DNA from: Gari tellinella
Lineage: Eukaryota; Mollusca; Bivalvia; Cardiida; Psammobiidae
Length of the DNA stretch: 64,000 nt
NCBI GenBank assembly: GCA_922989275.2
Contig: OV277871.1
Coordinates: forward strand, 2,542,001-2,606,000
Reading direction: 5' to 3'
Of the stretch, positions 34,059-43,360 are shown piece after piece. The translations under genes were made by a program, and so were the position numbers. The notes under the pieces were generated by a model. That model was not told the origin of the DNA and searched no databases. It saw only the letters and a list, made by a program, of their open reading frames with translations. Numbering within the stretch: the first letter of the stretch is position 1; each line of letters starts with the position of its first letter.

Positions 34059-34092
34059 TTTCTAGTTTCAATATTTAATTTTATATTTGCAG
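34059..34092 (+). promoter_or_regulatory. 3' splice site of zinc-finger exon
   Basis: A T-rich tract ends TTATATTTGCAG at 34092. An in-frame TAG at 34094-34096 just after it closes the frame upstream of the ATG at 34130, supporting a splice acceptor followed by a short 5' UTR. Confidence 0.65.
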
Positions 34093-34129
34093 ATAGTTCT
34101 GGCATTTCAACTGCCAGGAACCAGCACAC

Positions 34130-36262
34130 ATGATGGCTGAAGTAGAGGAGCCAGTCAACATTAAAACAGAAGCCATAGAGGAGAAGGTGAGTGTGCCACA
34201 GGAACCAGACCCAAAGCCAGTCGACACAACGGAAATAAAGAAAGAGAATGTCGAAGAGCTTGATCCAGCAAAAAAGGAAGAAATAGAGCAGAAAGCAAGC
34301 ATGACTCAAGCACTCCAGCTCAAGAAAGTTGGGGAACCAGATACTAAGAAACCAAGCCAGTCTCCAACTAAAGCTGGAAGAAAAATACCATTACGAGATA
34401 GGAGAGAGCTGTCTGCTGTTTGTGACATATGTGGGAAATCCTTTGGTCGACGTTGCATTCTGATTTTGCATAAAAAAATTCATGAAGAACAAAAGAAATT
34501 TTCTTGTAAGCTCTGTGAGATGATGTTTTCAGGAAAAGAAGAGCTGAAAGCCCATAGGAAGGAACACAATGGGGAAAAGCCATACAAATGTGACCTCTGC
34601 AGGAAATCTTTTAGCCGCAGTTCATTCTTAATGTTACACAAGAAACTGCATACTGGAGACAAACAGTTTAAGTGTACAGAATGTGATAAGTCATTCATTG
34701 AAAGAGTCCAGTTGAAAAGACATACAAAAATACACACAGGCGAAAAACTATTCTCTTGTGATATTTGTGGGAAGGCATTTGATCGTAACTCTGATTATCT
34801 CATTCACCAAAAAAGGCATACAGATGGCAACTGTTTTCAGTGTATGATTTGTAAGAAATCATTTCACTATCAAGCCGGCCTCAATAGTCATTTACTGAAA
34901 GAGCATTCAGATGAAAGGCCTCATGGATGTACACTTTGTGAAAAAACATTTCGTTACCATGGTGATCTAAAACGGCATATGAAAACACACACAGATGAGC
35001 GGAGATTCAAATGTGAGGTTTGTGGGAAGAAATTCTATTTTCACTATGAGCTCAGAGTTCATTCAAGGTTTCATACTGGAGAAAAACCTTACCCATGTGA
35101 CCGATGTGAAAAAGCCTTTGCCAGGAGTGGGGAGCTTAAACTGCACCAGAGGAAACATACAGGGGAAAAACCATACCACTGTGATGAGTGCGGGAAATCA
35201 TTCAGCCGGCGGTCCAGTCTCATTGAGCACCAGAAACTCCATACAGGAGAAAAACCATTTAAATGTCCACTTTGTGACAAAGCCTTCATCTCCACTATAC
35301 GGCTCAAAATCCATAGCAAGTTGCATACTGACGACAAGTCCTATCAGTGCGAAGTCTGTGGGAAATCTTTTACCTCTAACGCCGCTTTAAGCTCACACCA
35401 AGCAGTACACACAGGGGAAAAACCATACGCTTGTGATCAATGTGACAAGGTATTCCGCCAGAGAGCTGACCTAAATAGACATGTTAAGAAACACAATGAA
35501 GTTAAACAGTTCAAATGCAAGGTTTGTGAGAGAATATTTGGTTACAAGAGTGACCTTAAAATACACTCCAAATCTCATGAGGGTATGGTGAAGAAACCTG
35601 CCAAAAAGCGCGCAAAAATGAACGGGGCTACTGAGCAGCCACCTCAAAATGTACCACCTCCTCAACAACCCACAAACATGCATGATCCAACACAAAATAA
35701 TATGAAGGCCACATTCAACATGCAGCTTATGGGGCAAACTGATGTCAAGCCACCAAACTTTGGTGGCATGCCAGAGACTGGCCAGAATTACCTCAATATG
35801 CACCCAGGATGGCATGGAGCATATCAGAATGATATAAAACCACCCCACCCAGTATGGCACCCAGGCGCTGGAGGAGACCAGAACTATTACAATGCACACC
35901 CACGATGGCCTGAGAGCAATCATCAGTATGATGTAAACAATCCTCCAAGGTGGCATGGTGGCGATCAGCATTACCTCAATGCCTACCCGCGCTGGCATGG
36001 CGGTGACCAAAACTACATGAATAACCATCCCCCTCATACGCCGGTCCCAGGTCCCTCTCCATTACCACCCCACGTGAGATGGCCAGAGCCTTTGCAGAAC
36101 AACATGAACTCACATCCACCGCCGCGCTGGCCTGAAGGGGATCATAAGCTGTATCAGTGTGAGGTATGTGAAGCTGCATTTAAAGATAAGACCGGGCTTG
36201 AAAGCCACTTAATAGTGCATAATGAGGAAACCTTAAAGTGTGACAATATTGAAAGTGATTAG
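34130..36262 (+). CDS. C2H2 zinc-finger protein, 15 fingers
   Basis: A 710-residue protein in one exon; probably a nuclear DNA-binding transcription regulator (family inference). The start is the first of two adjacent Met codons, downstream of an in-frame stop at 34094. Residues 1-97 are acidic/charged with two sumoylation-type motifs, IKTE (K12) and IKKE (K37). Residues 98-483 hold 14 consecutive C2H2 fingers at ~28-residue spacing (C-x2-C-x12-H-x3-4-H), with TGEKP-type linkers best kept between fingers 4-5, 8-11 and 12-13; finger 6 has HLLKEH spacing. Residues 487-497 are basic (KKPAKKRAK), a possible nuclear signal. Residues ~555-672 are Pro/Asn/His/Trp-rich with repeated RWHGGDQ and RWPE motifs. 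A lone finger (CEVC...HLIVH) sits at 677-697. No KRAB, SCAN, BTB or ZAD domain is seen here; upstream exons could add one. Ortholog not recognised. Confidence 0.92.
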   Translation: MMAEVEEPVNIKTEAIEEKVSVPQEPDPKPVDTTEIKKENVEELDPAKKEEIEQKASMTQALQLKKVGEPDTKKPSQSPTKAGRKIPLRDRRELSAVCDICGKSFGRRCILILHKKIHEEQKKFSCKLCEMMFSGKEELKAHRKEHNGEKPYKCDLCRKSFSRSSFLMLHKKLHTGDKQFKCTECDKSFIERVQLKRHTKIHTGEKLFSCDICGKAFDRNSDYLIHQKRHTDGNCFQCMICKKSFHYQAGLNSHLLKEHSDERPHGCTLCEKTFRYHGDLKRHMKTHTDERRFKCEVCGKKFYFHYELRVHSRFHTGEKPYPCDRCEKAFARSGELKLHQRKHTGEKPYHCDECGKSFSRRSSLIEHQKLHTGEKPFKCPLCDKAFISTIRLKIHSKLHTDDKSYQCEVCGKSFTSNAALSSHQAVHTGEKPYACDQCDKVFRQRADLNRHVKKHNEVKQFKCKVCERIFGYKSDLKIHSKSHEGMVKKPAKKRAKMNGATEQPPQNVPPPQQPTNMHDPTQNNMKATFNMQLMGQTDVKPPNFGGMPETGQNYLNMHPGWHGAYQNDIKPPHPVWHPGAGGDQNYYNAHPRWPESNHQYDVNNPPRWHGGDQHYLNAYPRWHGGDQNYMNNHPPHTPVPGPSPLPPHVRWPEPLQNNMNSHPPPRWPEGDHKLYQCEVCEAAFKDKTGLESHLIVHNEETLKCDNIESD

Positions 36263-36287
36263 ATATAGTGACATGATATTTGCAATT

Positions 36288-36480
36288 CAGGGCTCCAGAT
36301 AAGGGGTAGTTAACTGAACAAGTTCAACATTTTCTCACTTGTTTTAGTATCAAATCCTATCATGTTACTACTCATTAGAATGGTCTCGAAGAGACGATTC
36401 TAATGAGTAGTGACACCATAGGGTTTAATCCAGCAATAAAGATTTTAGTTTTTGAAATACTCCCCTTATCTGGGGCTCTG
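36288..36480. mobile_element. Family F MITE in 3' UTR region
   Basis: Ends CAGGGCTCCAGATAAGGGG and CCCCTTATCTGGGGCTCTG. Core gamma foldback CTACTCATTAGAATGGTCTC / GAGACGATTCTAATGAGTAG. Begins 26 nt after the zinc-finger stop codon. No perfect target duplication (TGCA- on both sides only). Confidence 0.8.
36435..36440 (+). promoter_or_regulatory. Candidate polyadenylation signal
   Basis: AATAAA 173 nt after the stop codon, inside the family F MITE (also present in the copy at 48585). Possible poly(A) signal for the zinc-finger transcript; unproven. Confidence 0.3.
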
Positions 36481-36483
36481 TGC

Positions 36484-36822
36484 ATATACTTATTTCCTCA
36501 TGTCTCCAAAACCCTATGTTGCAACTACAATCAAACTTCGATATCTCAAACTCAAATTGAATTTCATTATTTCAACCTGGCTTAAATTGATTATTTATCC
36601 TTATTTCAATGTAAATTTGTGGCTAAGCAACGTTTTAACTTTGAAATAAGGCTATGCTTGATTTAAGTGAGTTCGAGATATCGAAGTTTGACCATTCTTA
36701 ATAGAATCATATCAAAGAGATGATTCTAATGAGTAGTCTCAACATAAGGTTTGATTAGAGACATAAACAAGAGAGTTTGAAATCTAAAGTTGATTGCCTC
36801 GTAACTGGAGCTCTGTATACTT
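36484..36822. mobile_element. Family F MITE interrupted by family G
   Basis: Left part TTATTTCCTCATGTCTCC...CCCTATGTTGCAACTAC stops at 36525. Right part resumes near 36696 with AATAGAATCATATC...GATGATTCTAATGAGTAGTC and ends AACTGGAGCTCTG. The left terminus is missing or merged with the previous F copy. Confidence 0.65.
36526..36695. mobile_element. Family G MITE
   Basis: Ends ATCAAACTTCGATATCTCAA and GAGATATCGAAGTTTGAC; inner pairing of CCTTATTTCAATGTAAAT... with AACTTTGAAATAAGG and the GTGGCTAAGC centre. Inserted in the core of a family F copy. Confidence 0.7.
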
Positions 36823-36925
36823 ATTGTACAGTAACATTACAATATATAGACTATCAGTCTGTGAACTACTATTATGTTTGATAGCCATACTATCTCAGTG
36901 ACAGAAGGAGGAACAAGTACTACCA

Positions 36926-37171
36926 GGGGCCCGTTTCATAAAACTTTGTATGACAAAAATGGTCGTAAGTCAAAACTTTAAAGTACATTTTATTTCTGAT
37001 TTCTCTATCTAATCCTGTCTTGTAACATCTTTTTGGAATCGTCTTTTCAAGACGATTCCAAAAAGAAGTCACAAGACAGGATTAGATGGAGAAAGAAATA
37101 ATAATTGAGATGTTTATAATCTGACTTACGACAACATTTGTCGTACAAAGTTTTATCATGAAACGGGCCCC
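36926..37171. mobile_element. Family I MITE
   Basis: Ends GGGGCCCGTTTCATAAAACT and GTTTTATCATGAAACGGGCCCC, possible CAG duplication (CAG precedes and follows). Central foldback TTTTTGGAATCGTCTTTTCA AGACGATTCCAAAAA, set within CTCTATCTAATCCTGTCTTG / CAAGACAGGATTAGATGGAG, which parallels the core gamma of family F. Confidence 0.8.
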
Positions 37172-37465
37172 AGGACTGTATCAGTCTGTTAGTACATGCT
37201 TAGAGCAGCTGGCTTCCTACACCAGTGTACATAGAGTGACATACTTTTCATTAATAACTTGGGTTTATACTTGTAAATGACTGTCATCATTCATGTGAGC
37301 AACCTCTTTTACATTGTTGTGGAACTTTTAATTGTCAGATTTTACGTTGAGTGTGCCTATATCGAACATGCATGCTTGGTAATAACAAATTTGTATCAAA
37401 GGAATGCATCATGTGATCTGTCTTATGAAATACAAATCATTAATGAAACAGTCGCATCAAGTAAA

Positions 37466-37550
37466 TACTTAAAATAGGATAAAAGTAAAGCAGAAAGCTT
37501 GTAAAGGAGCTTTCTGTTTTAACTTTTACTTTCATCCTGCTTTACACATT
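37466..37550. repeat. Solo core alpha (AGCTTTCTG type)
   Basis: ACTTAAAATAGGATAAAAGT AAAGCAGAAAGC / GAGCTTTCTG then ACTTTTACTTTCATCCTGCTTT; runs into a family A end remnant (ACATTATCCCATAAATAC). No terminal pair seen. Confidence 0.55.
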
Positions 37551-37745
37551 ATCCCATAAATACAGAAAACATAATTTATGTTCATTTGAATTCCTAAATA
37601 GTAAATAGTCAAAAATTGACTAGACTTTATTAGAAACTATAGTTTTCCATTTGAAGTTTCAGTGATGAATGAGTTCAAGGCATGAATAGTTAACTTTACA
37701 GGTAATAATTTAATGCACTAAAAGGAAATTCTTTAGGGGAAAGAG

Positions 37746-37952
37746 TTAACTCCTTCACCCCTGAAACTTTTAATGGACAATTCCAGTTTCAAAATAAGTC
37801 TAGTCCATTTTTGGCTATTTAGGGTTAATTTTAAAAATATATATTTCAAAATGACAAACAGTGTAGATCCTGATCAGAGGGCTCCTTAAGGAGCACTCTG
37901 ATTAGGATCTACACTGTTTGCATAGGTCATGTGTAATCCTCACAGATAGTTG
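37746..37952. mobile_element. Family B MITE, right end truncated
   Basis: TTAACTCCTTCACCCCTGAAAC left end, AGTCTAGTCCATTTTTGG arm, core beta GTGTAGATCCTGATCAGAGG / CTCTGATTAGGATCTACAC with CTCCTTAAGGAG centre; stops in the right arm. Confidence 0.8.
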
Positions 37953-38002
37953 AACTTAACTCTATAAGGTGATGCAAATGAACATGTATTGTTTATCGTA
38001 CA

Positions 38003-38206
38003 ATCAACCCTCAAACTTTGATTTCTCAACTTAGCTTAAATAAAACATGTCCTAATTTCAAAGTTAAAATGTGGCTAAGCCTGGTTTTAACTTTGAAATG
38101 AGGATGTGTTTGACTTAAGTGAGATAGAAACAATGAATTTCAGCTGTAGATATAGGGGAAAAATTGGAGTTACATTAATTTGAGATATGGAAGTTTGACT
38201 GTTTGT
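38003..38206. mobile_element. Family G MITE, longer copy
   Basis: TCAAACTTTGATTTCTCAAC and GAGATATGGAAGTTTGAC ends; CCTAATTTCAAAGTTAAAA / TTTTAACTTTGAAATGAGG stem around GTGGCTAAGCC. The right arm carries extra sequence compared with the 36.5-kb copy. Confidence 0.7.
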
Positions 38207-38261
38207 ATACCAGGCATGTATAGTTTCTGCATTGAGTTTGGAAGATGACACCTAACTGTAT

Positions 38262-38510
38262 TTAAACCATTACCCCATAAATATACCTTTTTACGCCTTT
38301 AATTTATTCCTTTACTGAAGAAAAAAGTTCCAATTCATACAATCACAAAAAAAAATCATAAACATTTTCTATATTCTAGCAGATAATAGCTTAAAGCAGA
38401 CTGAAAGTAAAGCAGAATGCGCCTGAAGGCACATTCTGCTTTACTTTCAACCTTCTTTAAGTGGTCATATATCTTCAAAACGAGAAACAGACTATGGGGT
38501 AATGGGTTAA
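38262..38510. mobile_element. Family A MITE
   Basis: TTAAACCATTACCCCATAAA left end, hairpin GAATGCGCCTGAAGGCACATT, ATGGGGTAATGGGTTAA right end. Confidence 0.88.
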
Positions 38511-38650
38511 GGGAAAATTGTTTCAATGAACCTAAACTTACTTCCAATATGATTGACCAGCCTTAGGTTTGTCATTGCTTAAATTTCTTCCAAGTGAACA
38601 ATAGTGCAGATGATTTATTGTAAATTAACCATATTGTACAAATGTGCATA

Positions 38651-39099
38651 CAGTAAAATTCCTCTATTACGATCATTGAAATGTGTCAATTATTAGGTTT
38701 TAAGGCAGGTGGCTGTAAAAAGCAAGGTGTAAATAAAACAGAAAGCTCATTTAGGACCTTTCGATATGCTTTCGCCTTGCTTTAACTCTTTCCTCCCTGA
38801 AACTTTAAATGGACAATTCCAGTTTCCATTTAAGTCTAGTCGATTTCTGACTTTTAAGGGTTGTTTTGTCAATGTTTGACATTATGACAAACAGTGAAGA
38901 CCCTGATCAGAGGGCTCCCTTTGGAGCCCTCTGATCTGGGTCTTCACTGTTTGCACAGGACAAGTGTACTATTCACATGTACACCGTTTGAAAAGGACGC
39001 CTATTTGCGGGACTAGGGTTCAAAAGGTTTAGTTGCCACCTGTCTTTCATACTATCAATTATCATTATTTTTAGTGGTGATAATAGAGAGGTTTCACTG
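38651..39099. mobile_element. Family E MITE carrying a nested family B
   Basis: Ends CAGTAAAATTCCTCTATTAC and GATAATAGAGAGGTTTCACTG with TA flank on the left. Core alpha variant AAAACAGAAAGCTC. The core TTAA (CCTTGCTTTAA) hosts a family B copy at 38782-39031, after which E resumes GTTGCCACCTGTC. Confidence 0.8.
38782..39031. mobile_element. Family B MITE nested in family E
   Basis: Left TTAACTCTTTCCTCCCTGAAAC, core beta perfect over GTGAAGACCCTGATCAGAGG GCTCC / GGAGCCCTCTGATCTGGGTC, right end CTAGGGTTCAAAAGGTTTA. Confidence 0.8.
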
Positions 39100-39218
39100 T
39101 GCATATGGAATCATTCTAAAAGTAGTTAAGTCTTTTAAATAATTACCACTTCCATGAAGTATCAATTGTGTGCCGATTTTATTTTTTAGAGTGACTGACA
39201 TTTTTGACTTTGGAAATA

Positions 39219-39301
39219 CGGGAATATGTATCATAAGAAATAGTTTCTATATTCTAGCTGACGGTAGCCTAAAGCATGCTGAAAGTAAAGCAGAATGTGC
39301 A
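39219..39301. repeat. Family A MITE fragment
   Basis: Long-arm and first stem only (ATGTATCATAAGAAATAG, AAAGTAAAGCAGAATGTGC); truncated at the hairpin tip. Confidence 0.7.
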
Positions 39302-39599
39302 CTGTTTTCAATGTGAAGGAAGATTTCTGCAGTAGTTGTGGTCTACTTTACAAGTGTACTGTGCGTAAATGATGAGTTTATTGAACTTTATTGATTTGTC
39401 GCCAGAATTTAATGAATTGATATATTTAAAAAGAAGTCTTGTTGGTTGTTTTAACAGAATCATTGAAAGTTTTTCCAAACCCAATATGTTACAGTTCTCG
39501 AGTTTCAATAATGGCCAAGTGCATATTTATTTGCATGTGTTAAAATACCGTCAAACTTGTGTTAACCAACCAATGAATGTAGAAACATGACAATCTTTT

Positions 39600-39848
39600 A
39601 CCTATTATCCCATAGCTTGTTTCTAGTATGGAAGGTAGCTGACCACTTAAAAAAGGCTGAAAGTAAAGCAGAATGTGCCTTAAGGTGCATTCTGCTTTAC
39701 TTTAAATCTGCTTTGAGCTATTATCTGCTAAAATATAGAAAATATTTCTGATTATACATGTTCATGAATGTATAAAGTGGAACTATTTTCATTAGCATAG
39801 GAATAAATCAAAGGCTTAAAAATGTGTATTTATGGTGTAATGGGTTAA
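39600..39848. mobile_element. Family A MITE, reverse orientation
   Basis: TTACCTATTATCCCATAGC left end, hairpin GAATGTGCCTTAAGGTGCATT, right end TTATGGTGTAATGGGTTAA. Confidence 0.82.
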
Positions 39849-39904
39849 AGCACTAAAGACTGCTTTTAGTGCTCTGTCCCTGCTCTTCATAGTTTTATTG
39901 CAGT

Positions 39905-39992
39905 TTTATGGCTAGGTGACAGTTTAAAGCTGGTTGAAAGTAAAACAGAAAGTTCTGCTTTTCTCTCAACCAGCTTTAAACAGTTTGTCTCA
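39905..39992. repeat. Solo core alpha
   Basis: TAGGTGACAGTTTAAAGCTGG TTGAAAGTAAAACAGAAAG... pairs imperfectly with TTCTGCTTTTCTCTCAACCAGCTTTAAACAG. No recognised family ends. Confidence 0.55.
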
Positions 39993-40030
39993 ATGTAAGT
40001 AATGTTTCCCCATTGATGTTATTTAGAACA

Positions 40031-40162
40031 GGCCCTATGCCGATAAAACTTTTGAGATGAGTCTTGAGATCGTTCTCATGCTTTTGATTGGTCAGATTTG
40101 AGCGTATCAAAAGCTAAAGAAAGATCTCAGACTCATCTCAAACACTTTATAAGCATGGACTG
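40031..40162. mobile_element. Family H foldback MITE
   Basis: GATGAGTCTTGAGATCGTTC...TTTTGATTGGTCAGATTTGAG...AAGATCTCAGACTCATCTCA with outer GATAAAACTTTTGAG / CTCAAACACTTTATAAG. Palindromic, about 130 bp. Confidence 0.65.
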
Positions 40163-40232
40163 AGGATTGAAGCATAAAAAAGTATGTCTATGAGGAATAG
40201 GTAACAACAGGAAGATTCTATGTAGAAATGTT

Positions 40233-40482
40233 TTAACCCATTACCCCATAAATACGCCTTTTTACGCCTTTCACCTATACCTCCTTTGAAGAAAACAGTT
40301 CCAATATTCAGTCATGAATATGTAGCATAAGAATTATTTTCTATATTCTAGCTGATTTTAGCTTAAAGCAGGCTGAAAGTAAAGCAGAATGCGCCTTAAG
40401 GGGCATTCTGCTTTACTTTCAACCTGCTTTAAGTTGTCTCATATTCTTCAATACTAAAACTGGCTATGGGGTAATGGGTTTA
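40233..40482. mobile_element. Family A MITE
   Basis: TTAACCCATTACCCCATAAA, hairpin GAATGCGCCTTAAGGGGCATT, right end ATGGGGTAATGGGTTTA. Confidence 0.88.
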
Positions 40483-40867
40483 GCTGTCGTCTTTACTATA
40501 GATTACCAGTGTACTGAATTTCAATAGTTGTTTATAACAAGTTTGATTGTAACTATTTTACTCTTACAGGTATTTAATCAGTGGTTTATATACATGTTTT
40601 GTTTGCGTGTACCAGTTTTATATACATTTGTGTAGAGATATCTGTATACTTATCTTGTGTTTTAGGAAACTCTATGAAATAACAACTATTGTTACTCTTA
40701 TGTGTAAATACTGTTATGTACGCAATGTATACATATTTGTTATGTGGGTATTATTTTGAATTACCTGCTTTTATGTCTTAAAAAGTTTTTCTAACTTATA
40801 AAGAATGTTTCCTTCTGTACGAAATTGATGCACAGTGAATCAGTATAAAGTCCTATTTTAGAGCTCT
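40483..40867. other. Unassigned sequence
   Basis: AT-rich, no coding region or repeat family recognised. Confidence 0.3.
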
Positions 40868-40925
40868 TTTGTCATATGCAAACAGTGTAGACCAAATTCA
40901 GAGGGTCTGCACTGTTTGCCATTTT
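40868..40925. repeat. Solo core beta
   Basis: GTCATATGCAAACAGTGTAGACC...TCAGAGGGTCTGCACTGTTTGCC: the CAAACAG/CTGTTTG outer stem of core beta with a shrunken interior; no B, C or D termini nearby. Confidence 0.5.
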
Positions 40926-41154
40926 TCTATACCATAAAAATTTTAAAAAAATGGAAATGTTTAGAATGAAAATTAGAATTCACCATTCACCGTTACAGGT
41001 GAAAAAGAATGGATCTTCCAGAACATGAATGTTAGGGTAACCGTAAAGTAAAGGTTGGCTATAACATCCAATCAAATTAGGTCTGTTTGGTGTTTAAGAC
41101 TGGTAGCAAATTCAAAGGAAGATTAAAGTAAGCAGAGAACTTGTGTAGTACAGA

Positions 41155-41326
41155 GTTCCAGATCAGATGGTATTTCAAATTCTAACTTCCTTATTTCTCC
41201 ACCAAGCCCTATGTTGTGACCACTCATTAGAATTGTGTCGCTGAGACGATTCTAATGAATGGTCACAACGTAGTGTTTGGTGGAGACATAAAAATGTTTT
41301 CTCTTATCTGAAGCCTTGGTAGGAGC
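41155..41326. mobile_element. Family F MITE
   Basis: Terminal parts TTCCAGATCAGATGG and CTTATCTGAAGCC are decayed. Core gamma is strong: ATTTCTCCACCAAGCCCTATG / TAGTGTTTGGTGGAGACAT and CATTAGAATTGTGTC / GACGATTCTAATG. Confidence 0.65.
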
Positions 41327-41997
41327 TCTCTGCTTTACTTTCAATATACTTTAAGCTAACATTGGTCTTTTATACCATAAATGGAACTTTCATTTGAGTG
41401 GAAGTAATAGTAAGGCACTTGAAGTAGATTTATGATTTAAAATGATAGGATCTAATTAGAATGATAGAATGTAATACTTTTGAATGTTGTATTTGTTTGT
41501 TTGGACACAATGTTGGTTTGCACATACATATTAGGACTATTAGTACATGTATACTACTATTTTGTTAAAGCTCCAGTAAATGAAATTCTATATCATAACG
41601 AAACTGGTGAGGTAAAATGAAATAAGTAAACCAGCGGTAGTTATTGTTTTGTAAATACATCAAGCTGTTTATCTCTCTCTCTCTCTCATTATATATTGTA
41701 GCTGTAGTTATGGACTCACGTGTAAATATTTCACCATTTTATATAGAAGTATATCCCCCAATTTCTTCATATTTTTACACATTTTTAATCATTCATCAGA
41801 ATCGTACCTGATCTTTTTTATTTGCGTTGGCAGGTAAATCCTCAACATAAGCTAGCTACAACAAATGTATTCATTTTAATATTAAGAAAAACCAGACCTG
41901 TTTCATTTTGATCCCCAAATTATGCATTTGCAATATTTAAAACTGGTAGCAGATTTCTGCAAATAGTTTTACAGTAAGCATTACTTCTATAAAGCAT
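41327..41997. other. Unassigned; core fragment and CT microsatellite
   Basis: A half core alpha fragment (CTGCTTTACTTTCAATATAC) at 41335 and (CT)n at 41672-41688. Otherwise nothing. Confidence 0.4.
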
Positions 41998-42249
41998 TTA
42001 ACCCATTACCCAATAAATGGACCTTTTTATAACTTTAATATATTTCTCCACTGACGAAAATAGTTCCACTTCATACTGTCAAGAAAATGTACCTTAAGAA
42101 AGAAGTTCTATATCCTAGCAGATAGTAACTTAAAACAGGCTGAAATTAAAGCTGAATGCGCCTTAATGTGCATTTTGATTTATTTTCAATCTGCTTTTAG
42201 TGGTCATCTGTGTTGGAAAGTAGACAAAGGCTATTGGGTAATGGGTTAA
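41998..42249. mobile_element. Family A MITE, decayed
   Basis: TTAACCCATTACCCAATAAA left end, mutated hairpin GAATGCGCCTTAATGTGCATT, right end TATTGGGTAATGGGTTAA. Shares its last TTAA (42246-42249) with the next copy. Confidence 0.82.
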
Positions 42250-42590
42250 CCCATTACCTCATAGCTTGTTACAAGTTTTGAAGATAGGTGACCATTTAAA
42301 GCAGGTTGAAAGTAAAGCAGAATGCGCCTTAAGGCGCATTCTGCTTTACTTTCAACCTACTTTAAGGTACCATCTTCTAGAATATAGAAAATATTTCCTC
42401 TGCTGCATATTCATGACAGTATAATTAAGGCGCATTCTGCTTTACTTTCAACCTACTTTAAGGTACCATCTTCTAGAATATAGAAAATATTTCCTCTGCT
42501 ATTCATGACAGTATAAAATGGAACTATTCTCTTCAGTGCAGAAATAAATTAATGGTTTAAAAAAGGCGTATTTATTGGGTAATGGGTTAA
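42246..42590. mobile_element. Family A MITE with internal duplication
   Basis: Reverse-oriented copy from TTAACCCATTACCTCATAGC to TTATTGGGTAATGGGTTAA. A ~97-bp block starting TTAAGGCGCATTCTGCTTTA at the hairpin centre (about 42330) is repeated in tandem from 42425, with a 3-bp difference. Confidence 0.85.
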
Positions 42591-42861
42591 TAGCTACCAC
42601 CAGTCTATTGAATAATCATAATGGTTAAATACAGGTTTGAATTTAGAGGGGTTTTATTCTTGAGAAATTGGCTAAAAGTATTGGAAAATGTAGCACTGAA
42701 AACATTTATAAGACATTTGTCTTTGTAAATGGATTCTTATTAATTACATTATGTTACTAACAAGTTTGTGAGTCAATGAAGGGAGTTAATCAAACAATCC
42801 AACCTTTTCTGCAATTGTAATGTATAAGTATTTGGTTGAGACATAAATATGTTATTATTTT

Positions 42862-43065
42862 CAGGACTGCCATTTCTCCGGATTTTTCCGAAATTGTCGT
42901 AGTCTTATCCAAGCAGATGGTAGCTTAGAATAGACTGAAAGTAAAGCAGAATGCGCTTTAAGGGGCATTCTGCTGTACTTTCAACCTGCTATAAGTAATC
43001 ACACTTGGAAAATAGAAAATTTGAAAATCTTCAAAAAATTTCAAAATCAACTTATGGCAGCCCTG
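42862..43065. mobile_element. Family K element with core alpha
   Basis: Ends CAGGACTGCCAT and ATGGCAGCCCTG. The right subterminal GAAAATTTGAAA/TCAAAATCAACTT matches the idea of the 21.6-kb copy; centre is core alpha (AAAGTAAAGCAGAATGCGCT TTAAGGGG...). Flanks TATTTT / TATTTG may be a mutated target duplication. Confidence 0.65.
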
Positions 43066-43127
43066 TATTTGAAATACATGTATACAGTCTATCCTTGTTA
43101 ACTTGAACTGATTTCTGTCAAACTCAT

Positions 43128-43281
43128 CCTTGGTCTATTCTTATAAAGCTTTGAGTTGAGTATGAAATCGTTCTCAAGCTTTTGATTGGTAAGATTTAAG
43201 CATTATATGCTCAAATCTGACAAATCACGATCTTGAGAACGATCTCAGACTCAACTCAAACACTTTATAACCTTGGACCCA
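43128..43281. mobile_element. Family H foldback MITE
   Basis: TTATAAAGCTTTGAGTTGAG...CGTTCTCAAGCTTTTGATTGG / AAATCACGATCTTGAGAACG...GACTCAACTCAAACACTTTATAA. Confidence 0.7.
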
Positions 43282-43360
43282 TGTTTCTGTAATTGAAGTA
43301 AGCTCGCCTTAGTGAAACATAAACTGTATTTCAAAGTTAAAACAGCTATACCAGATTTTT

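Noticed and set aside
34480..36179. Minus-strand and alternate-frame open frames over the zinc-finger exon
   Set aside because: They are shadows of the C2H2 coding frame; their Cys/Leu/Ser bias follows from the opposite strand.
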